DNA of 50,765 bases from Streptomyces novaecaesareae (lineage in GTDB: Bacteria > Actinomycetota > Actinomycetes > Streptomycetales > Streptomycetaceae): assembly GCF_000716875.1 (NCBI RefSeq), contig NZ_JNWQ01000052.1:1-50765 (forward strand). The letters are read 5' to 3'. Position 1 is the first letter of the stretch, and each line of letters opens with the position of its first letter. The notes beneath the pieces were generated by a model that was not told the DNA's origin, did no database searches, and worked only from the letters and a program-made list of their open reading frames with translations. The translations under genes and the position numbers were made by a program. Shown here piece after piece: positions 6,470 through 14,393 of this stretch.

Positions 6470-7791
6470 GAGGTGCGACACGGCTGATCCGGCCCGGCCC
6501 CGGTCTGTTCCGAAGTCTGCTCCGAGGCCGTCTCCGAGGCCGTCTCCGAGGTCTGCTCCGAGGTCTGCTCCGAGGTCTTCACCGACCGGGCGAACCAGTC
6601 GCTCAGGGCCAGCATCCGGGCCTTCACCTGCTCCTCGGTGTCCCCGACCACGACCGCCGAGCCCGCCTTGAGGTTCGAGGCCGCACTCATGTCCGGAACG
6701 GTGGCGCCCTTCGTGAGGCTCACGACCGCCTGGACACAGCCCGGCTGCGCCAGGACCGTCTCCCGGTCGGGTATCTCGACCACCCGGCCCGCCGGAGCGG
6801 AGAACTGCATCCAGCCGCAGACCTCCGGGCGGCCCGCGGGCACCGGTGCCGTCGGCAGGCCGAGGGCCGCGCGGGCCCACTCGCCCCGCAGGTCCACCCC
6901 GAAGCGGTGCTCGATGGACTCCGGGATCATGCCGCCGCCCACCCGGCCGGCGCACTCGCTGAAGGTCAGCTCCCCGTCCCGCTCGAACATCTCCAGGTGG
7001 AAGATCCCCTCGTGGTGCCCGAGGGCGTCCAGCGACCGCTGGAGCAGCGACTCCGTCGACGCGTACAGCCCGGCATGCCCCGCCGGGTCCAGGACGACGG
7101 AGCCGACCGGCACGCCGGCCTTGATGTCGATGACGTTGCGCAGGTACCGGGAGACGGCGAACCACTGCACCCGGCCGGAGCGGACCACCCCGTCGACGTG
7201 GAGTTCGGTGCCCTCCACGAAGTCCTCCACGAGCCAGGGGCCGCGCGGCGGTTCGGCGGCCTCCGCCAGCAGGCGGGCCGGCGACTCCGGGTCGGCCAGC
7301 ACATGGGTGTCCCGGGAACCGCCGCCGGCCAGCGGCTTGACGACCACCGGGCGGTCCCAGCCGTCCGCCGCCAGGTCGGTGAGGAGGTCGACCACCCGGC
7401 ACGGGGTGACCGGCACCCCGGCGGCCCGCACCAGCTGCTTCTGGACGAACTTGTCCCGTACGGCGATCGCGGTCGGCACGTCCAGGCTCGCGCAGCCGCC
7501 GGCCGCGGCCAGCACGGCGGCCGTCACCACGGAGAGCTCGCGCATCGAGCAGACGTGCGAGAACGCGGCCAGGGTGAGCCCGTGCCGGGCGAGTCCGGAG
7601 ACCACCTCCTCGGAACTGCGGGTGTCCGGCACGGTGATGAACCGGACGGCCTCGCGGGGCTCCAGCGCCCTCGCCTTGTGCAGGTCCCGGGGATCGACGA
7701 CGTTCACCACGCGGGCCCCGAGCTCGGTGAGCGCCGTCAGGGCCGGCTCGTACCAGCCCAGGAGCAGGACCTCGGCAGATGACTTTTCCAA
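6466..7791 (-). CDS. ATP-grasp carboxylate-amine ligase
   Basis: This 441-aa protein has an N-terminal Rossmann-like part (VLLLGWYEPALTAL), then an ATP-grasp core from about residue 110: KFVQKQLVRAAGVPVTP, the Lys strand RPVVVKPLAGGGSRDTHV, the acidic/adenine strand WLVEDFVEGTELHVDG, and the Mg-binding FSECAGRVGGGMIPE. It resembles the L-amino-acid ligase/carnosine-synthase-like group, which join a carboxylate to an amine through an acyl phosphate. The last ~45 residues are a low-complexity TSEQ/TSET tail encoded by 12-bp repeats. It overlaps the MFS gene by four bases. It may ligate an amino acid to a peptide or modify the adjacent cluster's product. The substrate cannot be read by eye. Confidence 0.88.
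   Translation of the reverse strand: MEKSSAEVLLLGWYEPALTALTELGARVVNVVDPRDLHKARALEPREAVRFITVPDTRSSEEVVSGLARHGLTLAAFSHVCSMRELSVVTAAVLAAAGGCASLDVPTAIAVRDKFVQKQLVRAAGVPVTPCRVVDLLTDLAADGWDRPVVVKPLAGGGSRDTHVLADPESPARLLAEAAEPPRGPWLVEDFVEGTELHVDGVVRSGRVQWFAVSRYLRNVIDIKAGVPVGSVVLDPAGHAGLYASTESLLQRSLDALGHHEGIFHLEMFERDGELTFSECAGRVGGGMIPESIEHRFGVDLRGEWARAALGLPTAPVPAGRPEVCGWMQFSAPAGRVVEIPDRETVLAQPGCVQAVVSLTKGATVPDMSAASNLKAGSAVVVGDTEEQVKARMLALSDWFARSVKTSEQTSEQTSETASETASEQTSEQTGAGPDQPCRTS
6504..6575 (-). repeat. 12-bp in-frame tandem repeat in the ATP-grasp gene
   Basis: Six 12-bp units (plus-strand pattern TCTGCTCCGAGG or CCGTCTCCGAGG) encode repeated TSEQ/TSET/ASET tetrapeptides near the C-terminus. The period keeps the frame, so length variation between strains is expected. 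Confidence 0.85.
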
Positions 7792-7885
7792 CAGTGCTCC
7801 TCGAAGCTCTTCCGCAGTGCGGTGCGCACGGGGTCGTCGGGGGTGGATGGGGAGTTCGAAGACAGGCTCCGGGTGCCGCGGCCGG

Positions 7886-8197
7886 TCAGCCGTCGTCGAG
7901 TAAGACGGCGTCGGCGATGTCGGGCGCGAGGGTGACCCGGCCGGGGGAGACGGTCACGCCGGCGTGCGGCGGGTAGCCCGCGGCGCAGCGGGCGGCCAGG
8001 CAGGTCCCGGCGGACTCGGCGGCACCGGCCCGATCGGTGGCGATGAAGAGGACGACATCGGCGGTACGTCCGCACGCTTGCACGTAGACGTGTTCGAGGG
8101 AGTCCTCGACCGTCGAACAGTCCCGGATGCGGAGATCGAGCTCCCGGGCGTCGAACATCGATCCGTGCGCGGCGAACCGGACCTGCACCAAGTACAC
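7886..8197 (-). CDS. Hypothetical 103-aa protein with a TTA codon
   Basis: I do not recognise this protein. It starts VYLVQVRFAAHGSMFDARELDL, contains EHVYVQACG and VVLFIATDRAGAAESAGT, and ends ADAVLLDDG; it has no signal peptide or membrane segment. It looks like a small alpha/beta protein with an alternating hydrophobic first strand. The start is GTG 8197, the first start codon after the stop of the peptide gene 28 bases away. Codon 99 (plus-strand 7901-7903) is TTA, the leucine codon that needs the bldA tRNA in Streptomyces, so full expression may be developmentally limited. It lies between the secreted peptide and the ATP-grasp gene in one operon. Confidence 0.75.
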   Translation of the reverse strand: MYLVQVRFAAHGSMFDARELDLRIRDCSTVEDSLEHVYVQACGRTADVVLFIATDRAGAAESAGTCLAARCAAGYPPHAGVTVSPGRVTLAPDIADAVLLDDG

Positions 8198-8225
8198 GAC
8201 GAGCTCGCGGTGGTCCAGCGCTCGC

Positions 8226-8441
8226 TCAGTCGCCCCAGGTGTTGTCCGGGGCGGTCAGGATGCGCGGGGCGGCGGTGCCGATGCCGGAGACCTGGACGGT
8301 GGAGGCGTCGGCGGACGCCCGCAGCTGCTCGCCACCGGTCGAGCCGGCGGCCGATCCGGCGGTCACGACGATCACGGCGCCGACGGTCAGCGCGAGGGCC
8401 CAGCCGCCGATGGATCGGGTGGACGTGGAAATTCGGGACAT
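8226..8441 (-). CDS. Small secreted or membrane-anchored peptide ending DNTWGD
   Basis: This 71-aa product starts at ATG 8441, supported by GGAGGAAT five bases upstream. The N-terminus is basic (MSRISTSTR), then a hydrophobic stretch at residues 12-28 (GGWALALTVGAVIVVTA) ending near AGSAAGS, which reads as a Sec signal peptide. The remaining ~38 residues are small and polar and end APDNTWGD. It heads the minus-strand operon and is divergent from a TrmB/LuxR-like regulator. A short exported peptide beside a dedicated regulator is what a peptide signal would look like, but I know of no proof for this family. It could also be a RiPP-like substrate of the ATP-grasp enzyme. Confidence 0.75.
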   Translation of the reverse strand: MSRISTSTRSIGGWALALTVGAVIVVTAGSAAGSTGGEQLRASADASTVQVSGIGTAAPRILTAPDNTWGD

Positions 8442-8603
8442 GCTATTCCTCCGCTGCGTCTCAGATCGGGAAATTCGGGAATTGGTGATGAATGCCGCCG
8501 TCGCCGGCCCCGCGTTCGGATCCCAGCTTTGCCCGCTCACCGGTCCGTTGTCTGCCTTCGGAGCTGACAGCGTGTTGCGTTTGCAGCATCAGGACAGGAC
8601 TCG

Positions 8604-8631
8604 TTGCGGTTTCACTGCGTTCTGTTACGGT
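8604..8631 (+). promoter_or_regulatory. Possible promoter of the TrmB/LuxR-like regulator
   Basis: TTGCGG (8604-8609) and TACGGT (8626-8631), 16 bp apart, resemble streptomycete -35 and -10 boxes and lie 48 bases upstream of the regulator start. The whole gap 8442-8678 is more A/T-rich than its surroundings and should contain both divergent promoters. Confidence 0.4.
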
Positions 8632-8678
8632 GGCCGCGATTGAGAAGGCGGAACGTACGCCTGAACGGGGGCAAGAGA

Positions 8679-9686
8679 GTGGAATTCAGCCTGTTTGGTC
8701 TGAAGGAGGACGAGGAGCTCGTCTACCGGGAGATGCTGGCGGAACCGGGCGTGCGGAAGCAGCAGATATCCGAGCGCCTGGGCTGGCCGGTCGACCGGGT
8801 CGTCGCGGCCCTGGACGATCTGGCGCGGCGGTCGCTGGTGCGCCCCTCCGTCGAGCAGTCCGGTGAGCTTCGCATGGTCAAGCCGGAGGTCGGCCTGCGC
8901 CAGCTGCTGCTCCATCAGGAGAACGAACTGCTGGAGCTGCAGAAGCAGTTGGTCGCCTCGCGGCTTGCGGTGACCCGGCTGATCGACGACGTGGCCCGGA
9001 GCGAGCCCGACGCGGACGGCGGGGCGATCAGGGTGATGGGCGCCGACCAGATCCTCGCGCACATCGAGGAGCAGGCGATGAGCTGCGAGAACGAGATCGC
9101 CGTCTTCGCCCCGGGCGGCGCGCAGAAGCCGGAGCAGCTCGACGCCGCCCGCCCGCTGGACCTGCTGGCCCTGGAGCGCGGTGTCCGGGTCCGGTACATC
9201 TACCTCGACAGCGTCCGCAACGACCCGGCCACCGTCTCGTACGCGCGCTGGCTCGACGAGCACGGGGGAGAGGTGCGCACCGTCGCCTGCCTGCCGCCGC
9301 GGATGATCGTCTACGACCGCACGGTGGCGCTCGTCCCGGTGGACCCGAGCCGGGGCACCCGCGGTGTCCTCGTGCTCACCGGCGCCGGCGTGGTGGAGGC
9401 CCTGGCCAGCCTGTTCGAGCGGGTGTGGGCCGAGGCCGCGCCGTTCGCGTCCGGGCGTGCGCCGGCCAGGAGCGACTCGGGGCAGCCCGAGTTGGGGCCG
9501 CAGCACCAGGCGGTGGTGCAGCTGATGATGGAGGGCTTCACGGACGAGGTCGTGGCCCGCAAGATCGGCGTCTCGGTGCGGACGTGTCGTCGGATCACCG
9601 CGGAGATCATGCAGCAGTTGGGCGCGCGCAGTCGTTTCGAGGCGGGAGCCAGGGCGATGGCGTGCGGCTGGCTGGCCGCGCACTGA
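8679..9686 (+). CDS. TrmB-like/LuxR-type HTH transcriptional regulator
   Basis: This 335-aa protein has an N-terminal TrmB-like winged helix (residues ~8-65: LKEDEELVYREMLAEPGVRKQ then QISERLGWPVDRVVAALDDL), a coiled segment (LLLHQENELLELQKQL), a middle sensor part, and a C-terminal LuxR helix-turn-helix (about 285-330: MMEGFTDEVVARKIGVSVRT). The start is GTG 8679, with a G-rich ribosome site about 7 bases upstream and the natural first strand VEFSLFGL. Such two-HTH regulators are common in actinomycete secondary-metabolite clusters. Its immediate divergent neighbour is the small exported peptide, so it is the first candidate to sense or control that peptide and the ATP-grasp/MFS operon. Confidence 0.88.
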   Translation: MEFSLFGLKEDEELVYREMLAEPGVRKQQISERLGWPVDRVVAALDDLARRSLVRPSVEQSGELRMVKPEVGLRQLLLHQENELLELQKQLVASRLAVTRLIDDVARSEPDADGGAIRVMGADQILAHIEEQAMSCENEIAVFAPGGAQKPEQLDAARPLDLLALERGVRVRYIYLDSVRNDPATVSYARWLDEHGGEVRTVACLPPRMIVYDRTVALVPVDPSRGTRGVLVLTGAGVVEALASLFERVWAEAAPFASGRAPARSDSGQPELGPQHQAVVQLMMEGFTDEVVARKIGVSVRTCRRITAEIMQQLGARSRFEAGARAMACGWLAAH

Positions 9687-9799
9687 ACGCCGTTGATTAG
9701 CAGCAAGTTGCTTGAATGGAAGCATTCCTGACGGGCCGTCATGTCGTGGCGGGAGGGAATTCCCGGGCGCGTATTCCGGTGTCGCCGGAATGCGCGCCC

Positions 9800-9934
9800 G
9801 ATTGCGTGGGCCGGATTGCGCCAACCCGACTGCCCGGCCGGATTGCCCGAGCCGATTGCGCGGGCCCGATTGCTCGGCCGGATTGCGCTGGCCGATTGCA
9901 CGAACCCGATTGTGTGAACCCGGTTGCGCGGGCC
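9800..9934. repeat. Ten degenerate 13-14-bp tandem units (GATTGCNCGGNCC)
   Basis: About ten units beginning GATTGC or a close variant, each 13-14 bp, run through the gap between two converging genes and end at the stop codon of the phosphotransferase gene. Consensus is about GATTGCGCGGGCC. The rest of the gap (9687-9799) contains a short GC-rich inverted stretch around GGAATTCC but no gene. Confidence 0.85.
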
Positions 9935-10842
9935 TAACGTCGGCCGGTCGGGTTCGCGAGGATCCATTCGGCGCGGGCGAGGCTCGCGGCCCGCATCCGG
10001 GGGGCGGCGTCGGAGACGGCCAGGCCCCATGCGGCCACGGCGAGGGTGCGTGCCGTGACGAGCAGGTCCAGCAGCGGGTCCCGGGGGTCGGCTCCGTAGG
10101 CGCGCACGGCGGCGTCGGCCCAGTCGGCGTCGTAGCCGCGTTCGCCGGTGCCGAGCGCGCGGGCCCGGGCGGCGAGGCAGGCGAGGTCCCACAGCGGCGG
10201 ACCGGACGCCGCGTCCTCGAAGTCCGTCCACACCAGCCCGCGCGGGGTCGACATGAGATTGGCCGCGTGGGCGTCGCCGTGCAGCTGCTGGGCGGCGGGG
10301 GCAGCGTCGGCGACGGCCGCGCGGACCTCGTCGTAGCGTTCGGACAGCCGCCGGAGCTCGTCGGCCGTCAGCCCGCACCCTGGTGTCAGTCCGCGGAGCC
10401 AGTCGCGTCCCTCCTCGACCAGGCCGAGCGCCGGCAGCCGGACCGGCAGGTCGCGGAGGTTGGCGTGCAGCCTGCGCAGGGACCGGCCGACCTCGCCGGG
10501 GTCGAGCGTCGCCGCCGGGTCCGGGTGTTCGAGTGCCGAGAAGGTGAGGACGAGCCCGTCCCGGTGGTGCGGGCCGGGCGGCAGCGGTGGCGGGCAGGGG
10601 CGCGTCGCGTCGCGGCCGTCCAGGTGCGCGAGGACGGCGACGTCGCGCGCGAGCCACTCCCCGGTGCCGTCGCGCAGGCCGGCCATCAGTCCGGCGACGC
10701 GGGCGACGACGGGCAGCGGGTCGAGCCGTACGAGGACGTTGCTGGCGTCGCGCAGAACGACGGGCCGGGTGACGTCGAGGCCGTACTCGGCCGCGACGGC
10801 CACCGCCGCTCGGGCGGCCCGGTCCGCCTGCTTCTCGGTCAC
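9934..10842 (-). CDS. APH-type phosphotransferase family protein
   Basis: This 302-aa protein of the aminoglycoside phosphotransferase/choline kinase-like fold has the catalytic loop QLHGDAHAANLM (Brenner-type H-G-D...N, catalytic Asp) at about residue 190 and the Mg-binding VWTDFEDAASGPPLWDLA at about 208. The N-lobe carries VLRDASNVLVRL in place of a classical glycine loop. It lies alone on the minus strand between the regulator and the lysine-catabolism pair. It may be self-resistance, phosphorylation of a cluster intermediate, or an unrelated kinase. The family is broad and I cannot name the substrate. Confidence 0.85.
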   Translation of the reverse strand: MTEKQADRAARAAVAVAAEYGLDVTRPVVLRDASNVLVRLDPLPVVARVAGLMAGLRDGTGEWLARDVAVLAHLDGRDATRPCPPPLPPGPHHRDGLVLTFSALEHPDPAATLDPGEVGRSLRRLHANLRDLPVRLPALGLVEEGRDWLRGLTPGCGLTADELRRLSERYDEVRAAVADAAPAAQQLHGDAHAANLMSTPRGLVWTDFEDAASGPPLWDLACLAARARALGTGERGYDADWADAAVRAYGADPRDPLLDLLVTARTLAVAAWGLAVSDAAPRMRAASLARAEWILANPTGRR

Positions 10843-10896
10843 AGGCTGATCCCTCTCGTTCGGTGCGGGGCCGTTGCGGCGTGGAGCCGTTGCGGC

Positions 10897-10927
10897 GTGG
10901 GGTCGGGGCGGTGCGCCCCGACCCCAC
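10897..10927 (-). terminator. Terminator of the lat-aldehyde dehydrogenase operon
   Basis: A perfect 14-bp stem (10897-10910 with 10914-10927) with loop GTG lies seven bases downstream of the dehydrogenase stop. Two direct copies of CCGTTGCGGCGTGG lie just before it (about 10871-10900). Confidence 0.88.
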
Positions 10928-10933
10928 CTGTCG

Positions 10934-12493
10934 TCACGGCAGCCGGTAGCCCAGGTCGGGTTCGAGCACGCCGGTGTCCATCTGGGCGCGCTGCAGCCGG
11001 CCGGAGTAGTCCCAGTTCATCGACTGCCAGCGGGTGAACTGGTCCAGCACCCAGACGCCGGACTGACGCGAACCGTTGCCGGAGCGGCCGTTGCCGCCGA
11101 AGGGCAGGTGCGCCTCGGCCCCGGAGGTGGAGTTGTTGACGCTGATCATGCCCGCTCGCACGCCGCGCCGGAAGGCGAAGGCCGCCTGCGGGTCGCGGGT
11201 GTAGATGGCGGCGGACAGGCCGTAGCCCGGCGCGTTGGCCAGCTCGATCGCCTGGTCGAGGCTCCGGTAGCCGGCGACGCCGACCAGCGGGCCGAAGGTC
11301 TCCTCCTGGAAGAGCCGGTCCTCCGGGCGCACGCCGTCGACCACGGTCGGGTGGTAGTACAGGCCCGCGTCGGGGTCGCCGGCGAAGCCCGCGCGCGGCC
11401 GGGCGGCGGTGATCCGCCCGTGCGCCGTGGAGCCGTGCACCGTGTGGTGCGGGGCGATCCAGCCGAGGCACTCCTCGAACCGCTCGGCGAAGTGCGCGGC
11501 CAGCAGCGGACCGTAGAGCACCTCCCCGGTCGGGTCGCCGATCACGGCCTGCTCGACCGCCAGGGCGAACTTCGCCAGGAAGGCGTCGTGTACGGACTCG
11601 TGCACCAGGACGGTGCCGAGCGAGGTGCACCGCTGGCCCGCCGTGCCGAAGCCGGAGAACAGCGCGCCGTGCACGGCCAGGTCGAGGTCGGCGTCCTCGG
11701 TCACCACCATCGGGTTCTTGCCGCCCAGTTCGAGGCACGGGGTCTGCAGGTGCCGGCCGGCGAGCTCGCCGATGCGCCGGCCCACCTCGGTCGAACCGGT
11801 GAAGCCGATCTTGTCGACGCAGCCCTCGGCGAGCGCGGACTCCAGGCCGGCGAAGGTCTGCGCGCCGTCCGCGTGCACGATGTCGAGCACCCCGGTCGGC
11901 AGGCCGGCGTGCGCGAACAGCTCGTAGAGCGCCTGGGCGGACGCGGCCGCGTACTCGGCGGGCTTCCAGACCACGCTGTTGCCGCACAGCAGCGCCGGGA
12001 CGAGGTACCAGGAGGGCACGGCCACCGGGAAGTTCCCCGCCGTGATCACCGCCACGACGCCGACCGGCTCGCGGAAGGTGAACAGCTGCTTGTCGGGCAT
12101 CTCGCTGGGGACGGTCTGGCCGTAGAGCCGGCGGCCCTCGCCGGTGAAGAAGTCGCAGGTGTCGATGATCTCCTGGACCTCGCCCAGCGCCTCCGCGTAC
12201 GGCTTGCCGATCTCCCGGGTGACCAGCGCGGCCAGCCGCTCCTTGTTCGCCTCGACCAGCCGGCCCGCGGCCGCGATCACCCGCCCGCGCACCGGCGCCG
12301 GCGTGTCGGCCCAGGCGCCCTGGGCCCGCCGGGCGGCCCGGCAGGCCGCGACGAACCCCGCGGCGTCGGCCAGTTCGACCTCGGCCACCACCTCGTCGCA
12401 GCGCGCCGGGCTGGTGGAGGCGTACGTCCGCAGCCGGTGGCCGTCGGGCAGCGGCTTCCCGTCGACCACGGATGCGATCAGCTGCGTGCTCAT
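10934..12493 (-). CDS. Aldehyde dehydrogenase (L-2-aminoadipate semialdehyde/piperideine-6-carboxylate dehydrogenase type)
   Basis: This 519-aa NAD(P)-dependent aldehyde dehydrogenase has the catalytic Cys in GTAGQRCTSLGT, the general-base Glu in CLELGGKNPMVV, the cofactor loop GFTGSTEVGRRI and the WKPAEYAA strand. The SLGT context after the Cys fits the ALDH7/AASDH-like branch. The start ATG 12493 overlaps the stop of the aminotransferase gene by four bases, so the two are coupled. Lysine 6-aminotransferase makes allysine, which cyclises to piperideine-6-carboxylate; this enzyme would oxidise it to L-2-aminoadipate, as Lat and Pcd do for cephamycin. The substrate is inferred from the coupling, not from residues alone. 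Confidence 0.88.
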   Translation of the reverse strand: MSTQLIASVVDGKPLPDGHRLRTYASTSPARCDEVVAEVELADAAGFVAACRAARRAQGAWADTPAPVRGRVIAAAGRLVEANKERLAALVTREIGKPYAEALGEVQEIIDTCDFFTGEGRRLYGQTVPSEMPDKQLFTFREPVGVVAVITAGNFPVAVPSWYLVPALLCGNSVVWKPAEYAAASAQALYELFAHAGLPTGVLDIVHADGAQTFAGLESALAEGCVDKIGFTGSTEVGRRIGELAGRHLQTPCLELGGKNPMVVTEDADLDLAVHGALFSGFGTAGQRCTSLGTVLVHESVHDAFLAKFALAVEQAVIGDPTGEVLYGPLLAAHFAERFEECLGWIAPHHTVHGSTAHGRITAARPRAGFAGDPDAGLYYHPTVVDGVRPEDRLFQEETFGPLVGVAGYRSLDQAIELANAPGYGLSAAIYTRDPQAAFAFRRGVRAGMISVNNSTSGAEAHLPFGGNGRSGNGSRQSGVWVLDQFTRWQSMNWDYSGRLQRAQMDTGVLEPDLGYRLP

Positions 12494-13869
12494 ACGGCCG
12501 CTCCCTCCTTCGCCATGCCGTTCAGGGTCCGCTCGATCGCGGACAGCGCGACGTCGATCTCGTCGACCGAGACGGTCAGCGCGGGGCGGACCCGTACGGT
12601 CGCCTCGCCGCCGGACAGCAGCAGCACCTTCTCCTCCACCCGCAGCCGGTGCAGCAGCTCGTCGCGGGTGGCCGAGTCGGGCAGGTCGAAGGCGCACATG
12701 AGGCCGCGGCCGCGGGCGTTGGACACCAGCCGGGGGTGCCGGCGGGCGAGCTTGCGCAGGCCGTCGAGGAAGTAGCCGCCCATCACGGCCGCGCGCGGGA
12801 TCAGCCGGTCACGCTCGATCACCTCCAGCATCCGCCGCGAGCGCACCATGTCCACCAGGCCTCCGCCCCAGGTGGAGTTGATCCGGCTGCTGACGGTGAA
12901 GACGTTGTCCGGCACCTCGTCCACCCGGCGCCCGGCCATGATCCCGCCGACCTGCACCTTCTTGGAGAAGGCGACGATGTCGGGCTCCAGGCCGAGCTGC
13001 TGGTACGCCCAGGCGCCGCCGGTCAGGCCCACGCCGGTCTGCACCTCGTCGAGGACGAACAGCGCGTCGTGGTCGCGGCACAACTGCTGCATGGCGCGCA
13101 GGAACTGCGGCCGCAGGTGGTTGTCGCCGCCCTCGCCCTGGATCGGCTCGGCGATGAAGCAGGCGATGTCGTGCGGGTGCGCCTCGAACGCGGCGGCGGC
13201 CTGTGCGAGGGCGTGTGCCTCGGCCCGCTCCAGCTCGTCGAGGTGGTCCTCCAGCGGGAAGCGGATCGCGGGCACGTCGATGCGGGGCCAGTCGAAGGCC
13301 GGGTAGCGGTCGGTCTTCGTCGGGTCGGTGTTGGTCAGCGACATGGTGTACCCGCTGCGGCCGTGGAAGGCGCGGGTCAGGTGGAGCACCTTGCGGCCCA
13401 GGTCGCGCGAGCGGCCCCGCGCCTCGTTGTGCCGGCTCTTCCAGTCGAACGCGCACTTGAGCGCGTTCTCCACCGCCAGGGCGCCGCCCTCGACGAAGAA
13501 GAGGTGCGGCAGCTCCGGATCGCCCAGCACCCGGGCGAAGGTCTCCACGAACTGCGCCAGGTGCGTGGTGTAGAGGTCGGAGTTGGCCGGCTTGTTGGCG
13601 CCGACCGCGGCCAGCACCCGCATGAACTCCTCGTCCTCGACGACGTCCGGCGGGTTGATGCCCAGCGGGCTGGAGGCGAAGAAGGTGTACATGTCCAGGT
13701 ACGCCTCGTTCGTCACCGCGTCGACGAGCCAGCAGCCGCGGCTCCGTTCGAGGTCGAGCACGAACGGGTAGCCGTCGACGAGCAGGTGGCGGGCGAGCCT
13801 CGGGTGGACCTCGGCCGGGGCGATGTCCTGGGCGGGCGGCAGGCCCGCGGTCGGCGGTGAGTGCAGCAT
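12490..13869 (-). CDS. lat: L-lysine 6-aminotransferase
   Basis: This 459-aa class III PLP aminotransferase has the PLP Lys in IVAFSKKVQVGGIM, the Asp of LFVLDEVQTGVGLTG, and the HGRSGYTMSLTNTDPTKT segment. Lysine-specific (Lat) signatures are the extended LDMYTFFASSPLGINPP and the ANKPANSDLYT region. It moves the epsilon-amino group of lysine to 2-oxoglutarate. It is coupled to the aldehyde dehydrogenase downstream and divergent from the NRPS operon across a 524-bp gap. The pair probably supplies 2-aminoadipate to the assembly line rather than serving general catabolism, because all neighbours are biosynthetic. The start ATG 13869 has GGAGCG about 7 bases upstream. Confidence 0.93.
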   Translation of the reverse strand: MLHSPPTAGLPPAQDIAPAEVHPRLARHLLVDGYPFVLDLERSRGCWLVDAVTNEAYLDMYTFFASSPLGINPPDVVEDEEFMRVLAAVGANKPANSDLYTTHLAQFVETFARVLGDPELPHLFFVEGGALAVENALKCAFDWKSRHNEARGRSRDLGRKVLHLTRAFHGRSGYTMSLTNTDPTKTDRYPAFDWPRIDVPAIRFPLEDHLDELERAEAHALAQAAAAFEAHPHDIACFIAEPIQGEGGDNHLRPQFLRAMQQLCRDHDALFVLDEVQTGVGLTGGAWAYQQLGLEPDIVAFSKKVQVGGIMAGRRVDEVPDNVFTVSSRINSTWGGGLVDMVRSRRMLEVIERDRLIPRAAVMGGYFLDGLRKLARRHPRLVSNARGRGLMCAFDLPDSATRDELLHRLRVEEKVLLLSGGEATVRVRPALTVSVDEIDVALSAIERTLNGMAKEGAAV

Positions 13870-14393
13870 GGGCGCTCCTTGGGTTCGGTCCTGGAAACGA
13901 TGCCTGACCGGTGCTCAGGTGGGGCGGACAAAGTCCACGCGCCCGCTGGGAATACGGGCCGACCGGCGTCGAAGAATGGTGACGGCAACGCTGTCTCGTA
14001 GGCATCGAGGACGCTATTCATCGAATTGCCGACTGTCAAGGAAAATCGGCCCCGGGGCCGGCGGGCGGGCCGCGTACGGCAGGGTCGGAGGCCGGAGCGG
14101 GCCCGGCGGATTCGACAAAAGCCCAGTTCAGAGCTAATTTCAGGGATGGCCGCATGCTGCAAAGGCCGGGTGGTGCCAGCGGAAGGTGTGGCGTCCGGGC
14201 CGCCCGGGATGCCACAGTGGCGATACGCGGAAGCCACTGCGGAATTCGACCGCAGAAATGTCCTCACGGATACCGCGCAAGTTTTCCCGTGAAGTATCTC
14301 CACGGCGGCCTCCGCGCATTTATCGGACCGCCGGAATTCCCCGATGCCGCCGCCCGGCCGGCGCGTCGCTCTGCATGATGTGGAGGTGCCTGT
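13870..14393. promoter_or_regulatory. 524-bp divergent promoter region of the NRPS-PKS cluster
   Basis: No gene is visible here. The gap separates lat (minus) from the ATP-grasp-like gene (plus) and is richer in A/T than the genes. It contains a 14-bp perfect palindrome (14047-14060), a small hairpin TGCGG/CCGCA (14238-14242 and 14250-14254), and a ribosome site GGAGG seven bases before ATG 14394. I could not find a confident -10/-35 pair or an ARE-like site. Confidence 0.55.

Noticed and set aside
6470..7402. An N-terminal extension of the MFS protein reading back into the ATP-grasp gene
   Set aside because: The extension is Arg/Gly-rich shadow sequence over a well-supported ATP-grasp domain. 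The GTGA overlap at 6466-6469 gives a natural start.
9800..9934. CRISPR array
   Set aside because: Units are 13-14 bp, directly adjacent and degenerate, with no spacers and no cas genes.
10934..13869. Cephamycin or other beta-lactam cluster because of the Lat and Pcd-like pair
   Set aside because: No ACV synthetase (three-module NRPS with epimerase), isopenicillin N synthase or expandase is present in the window.
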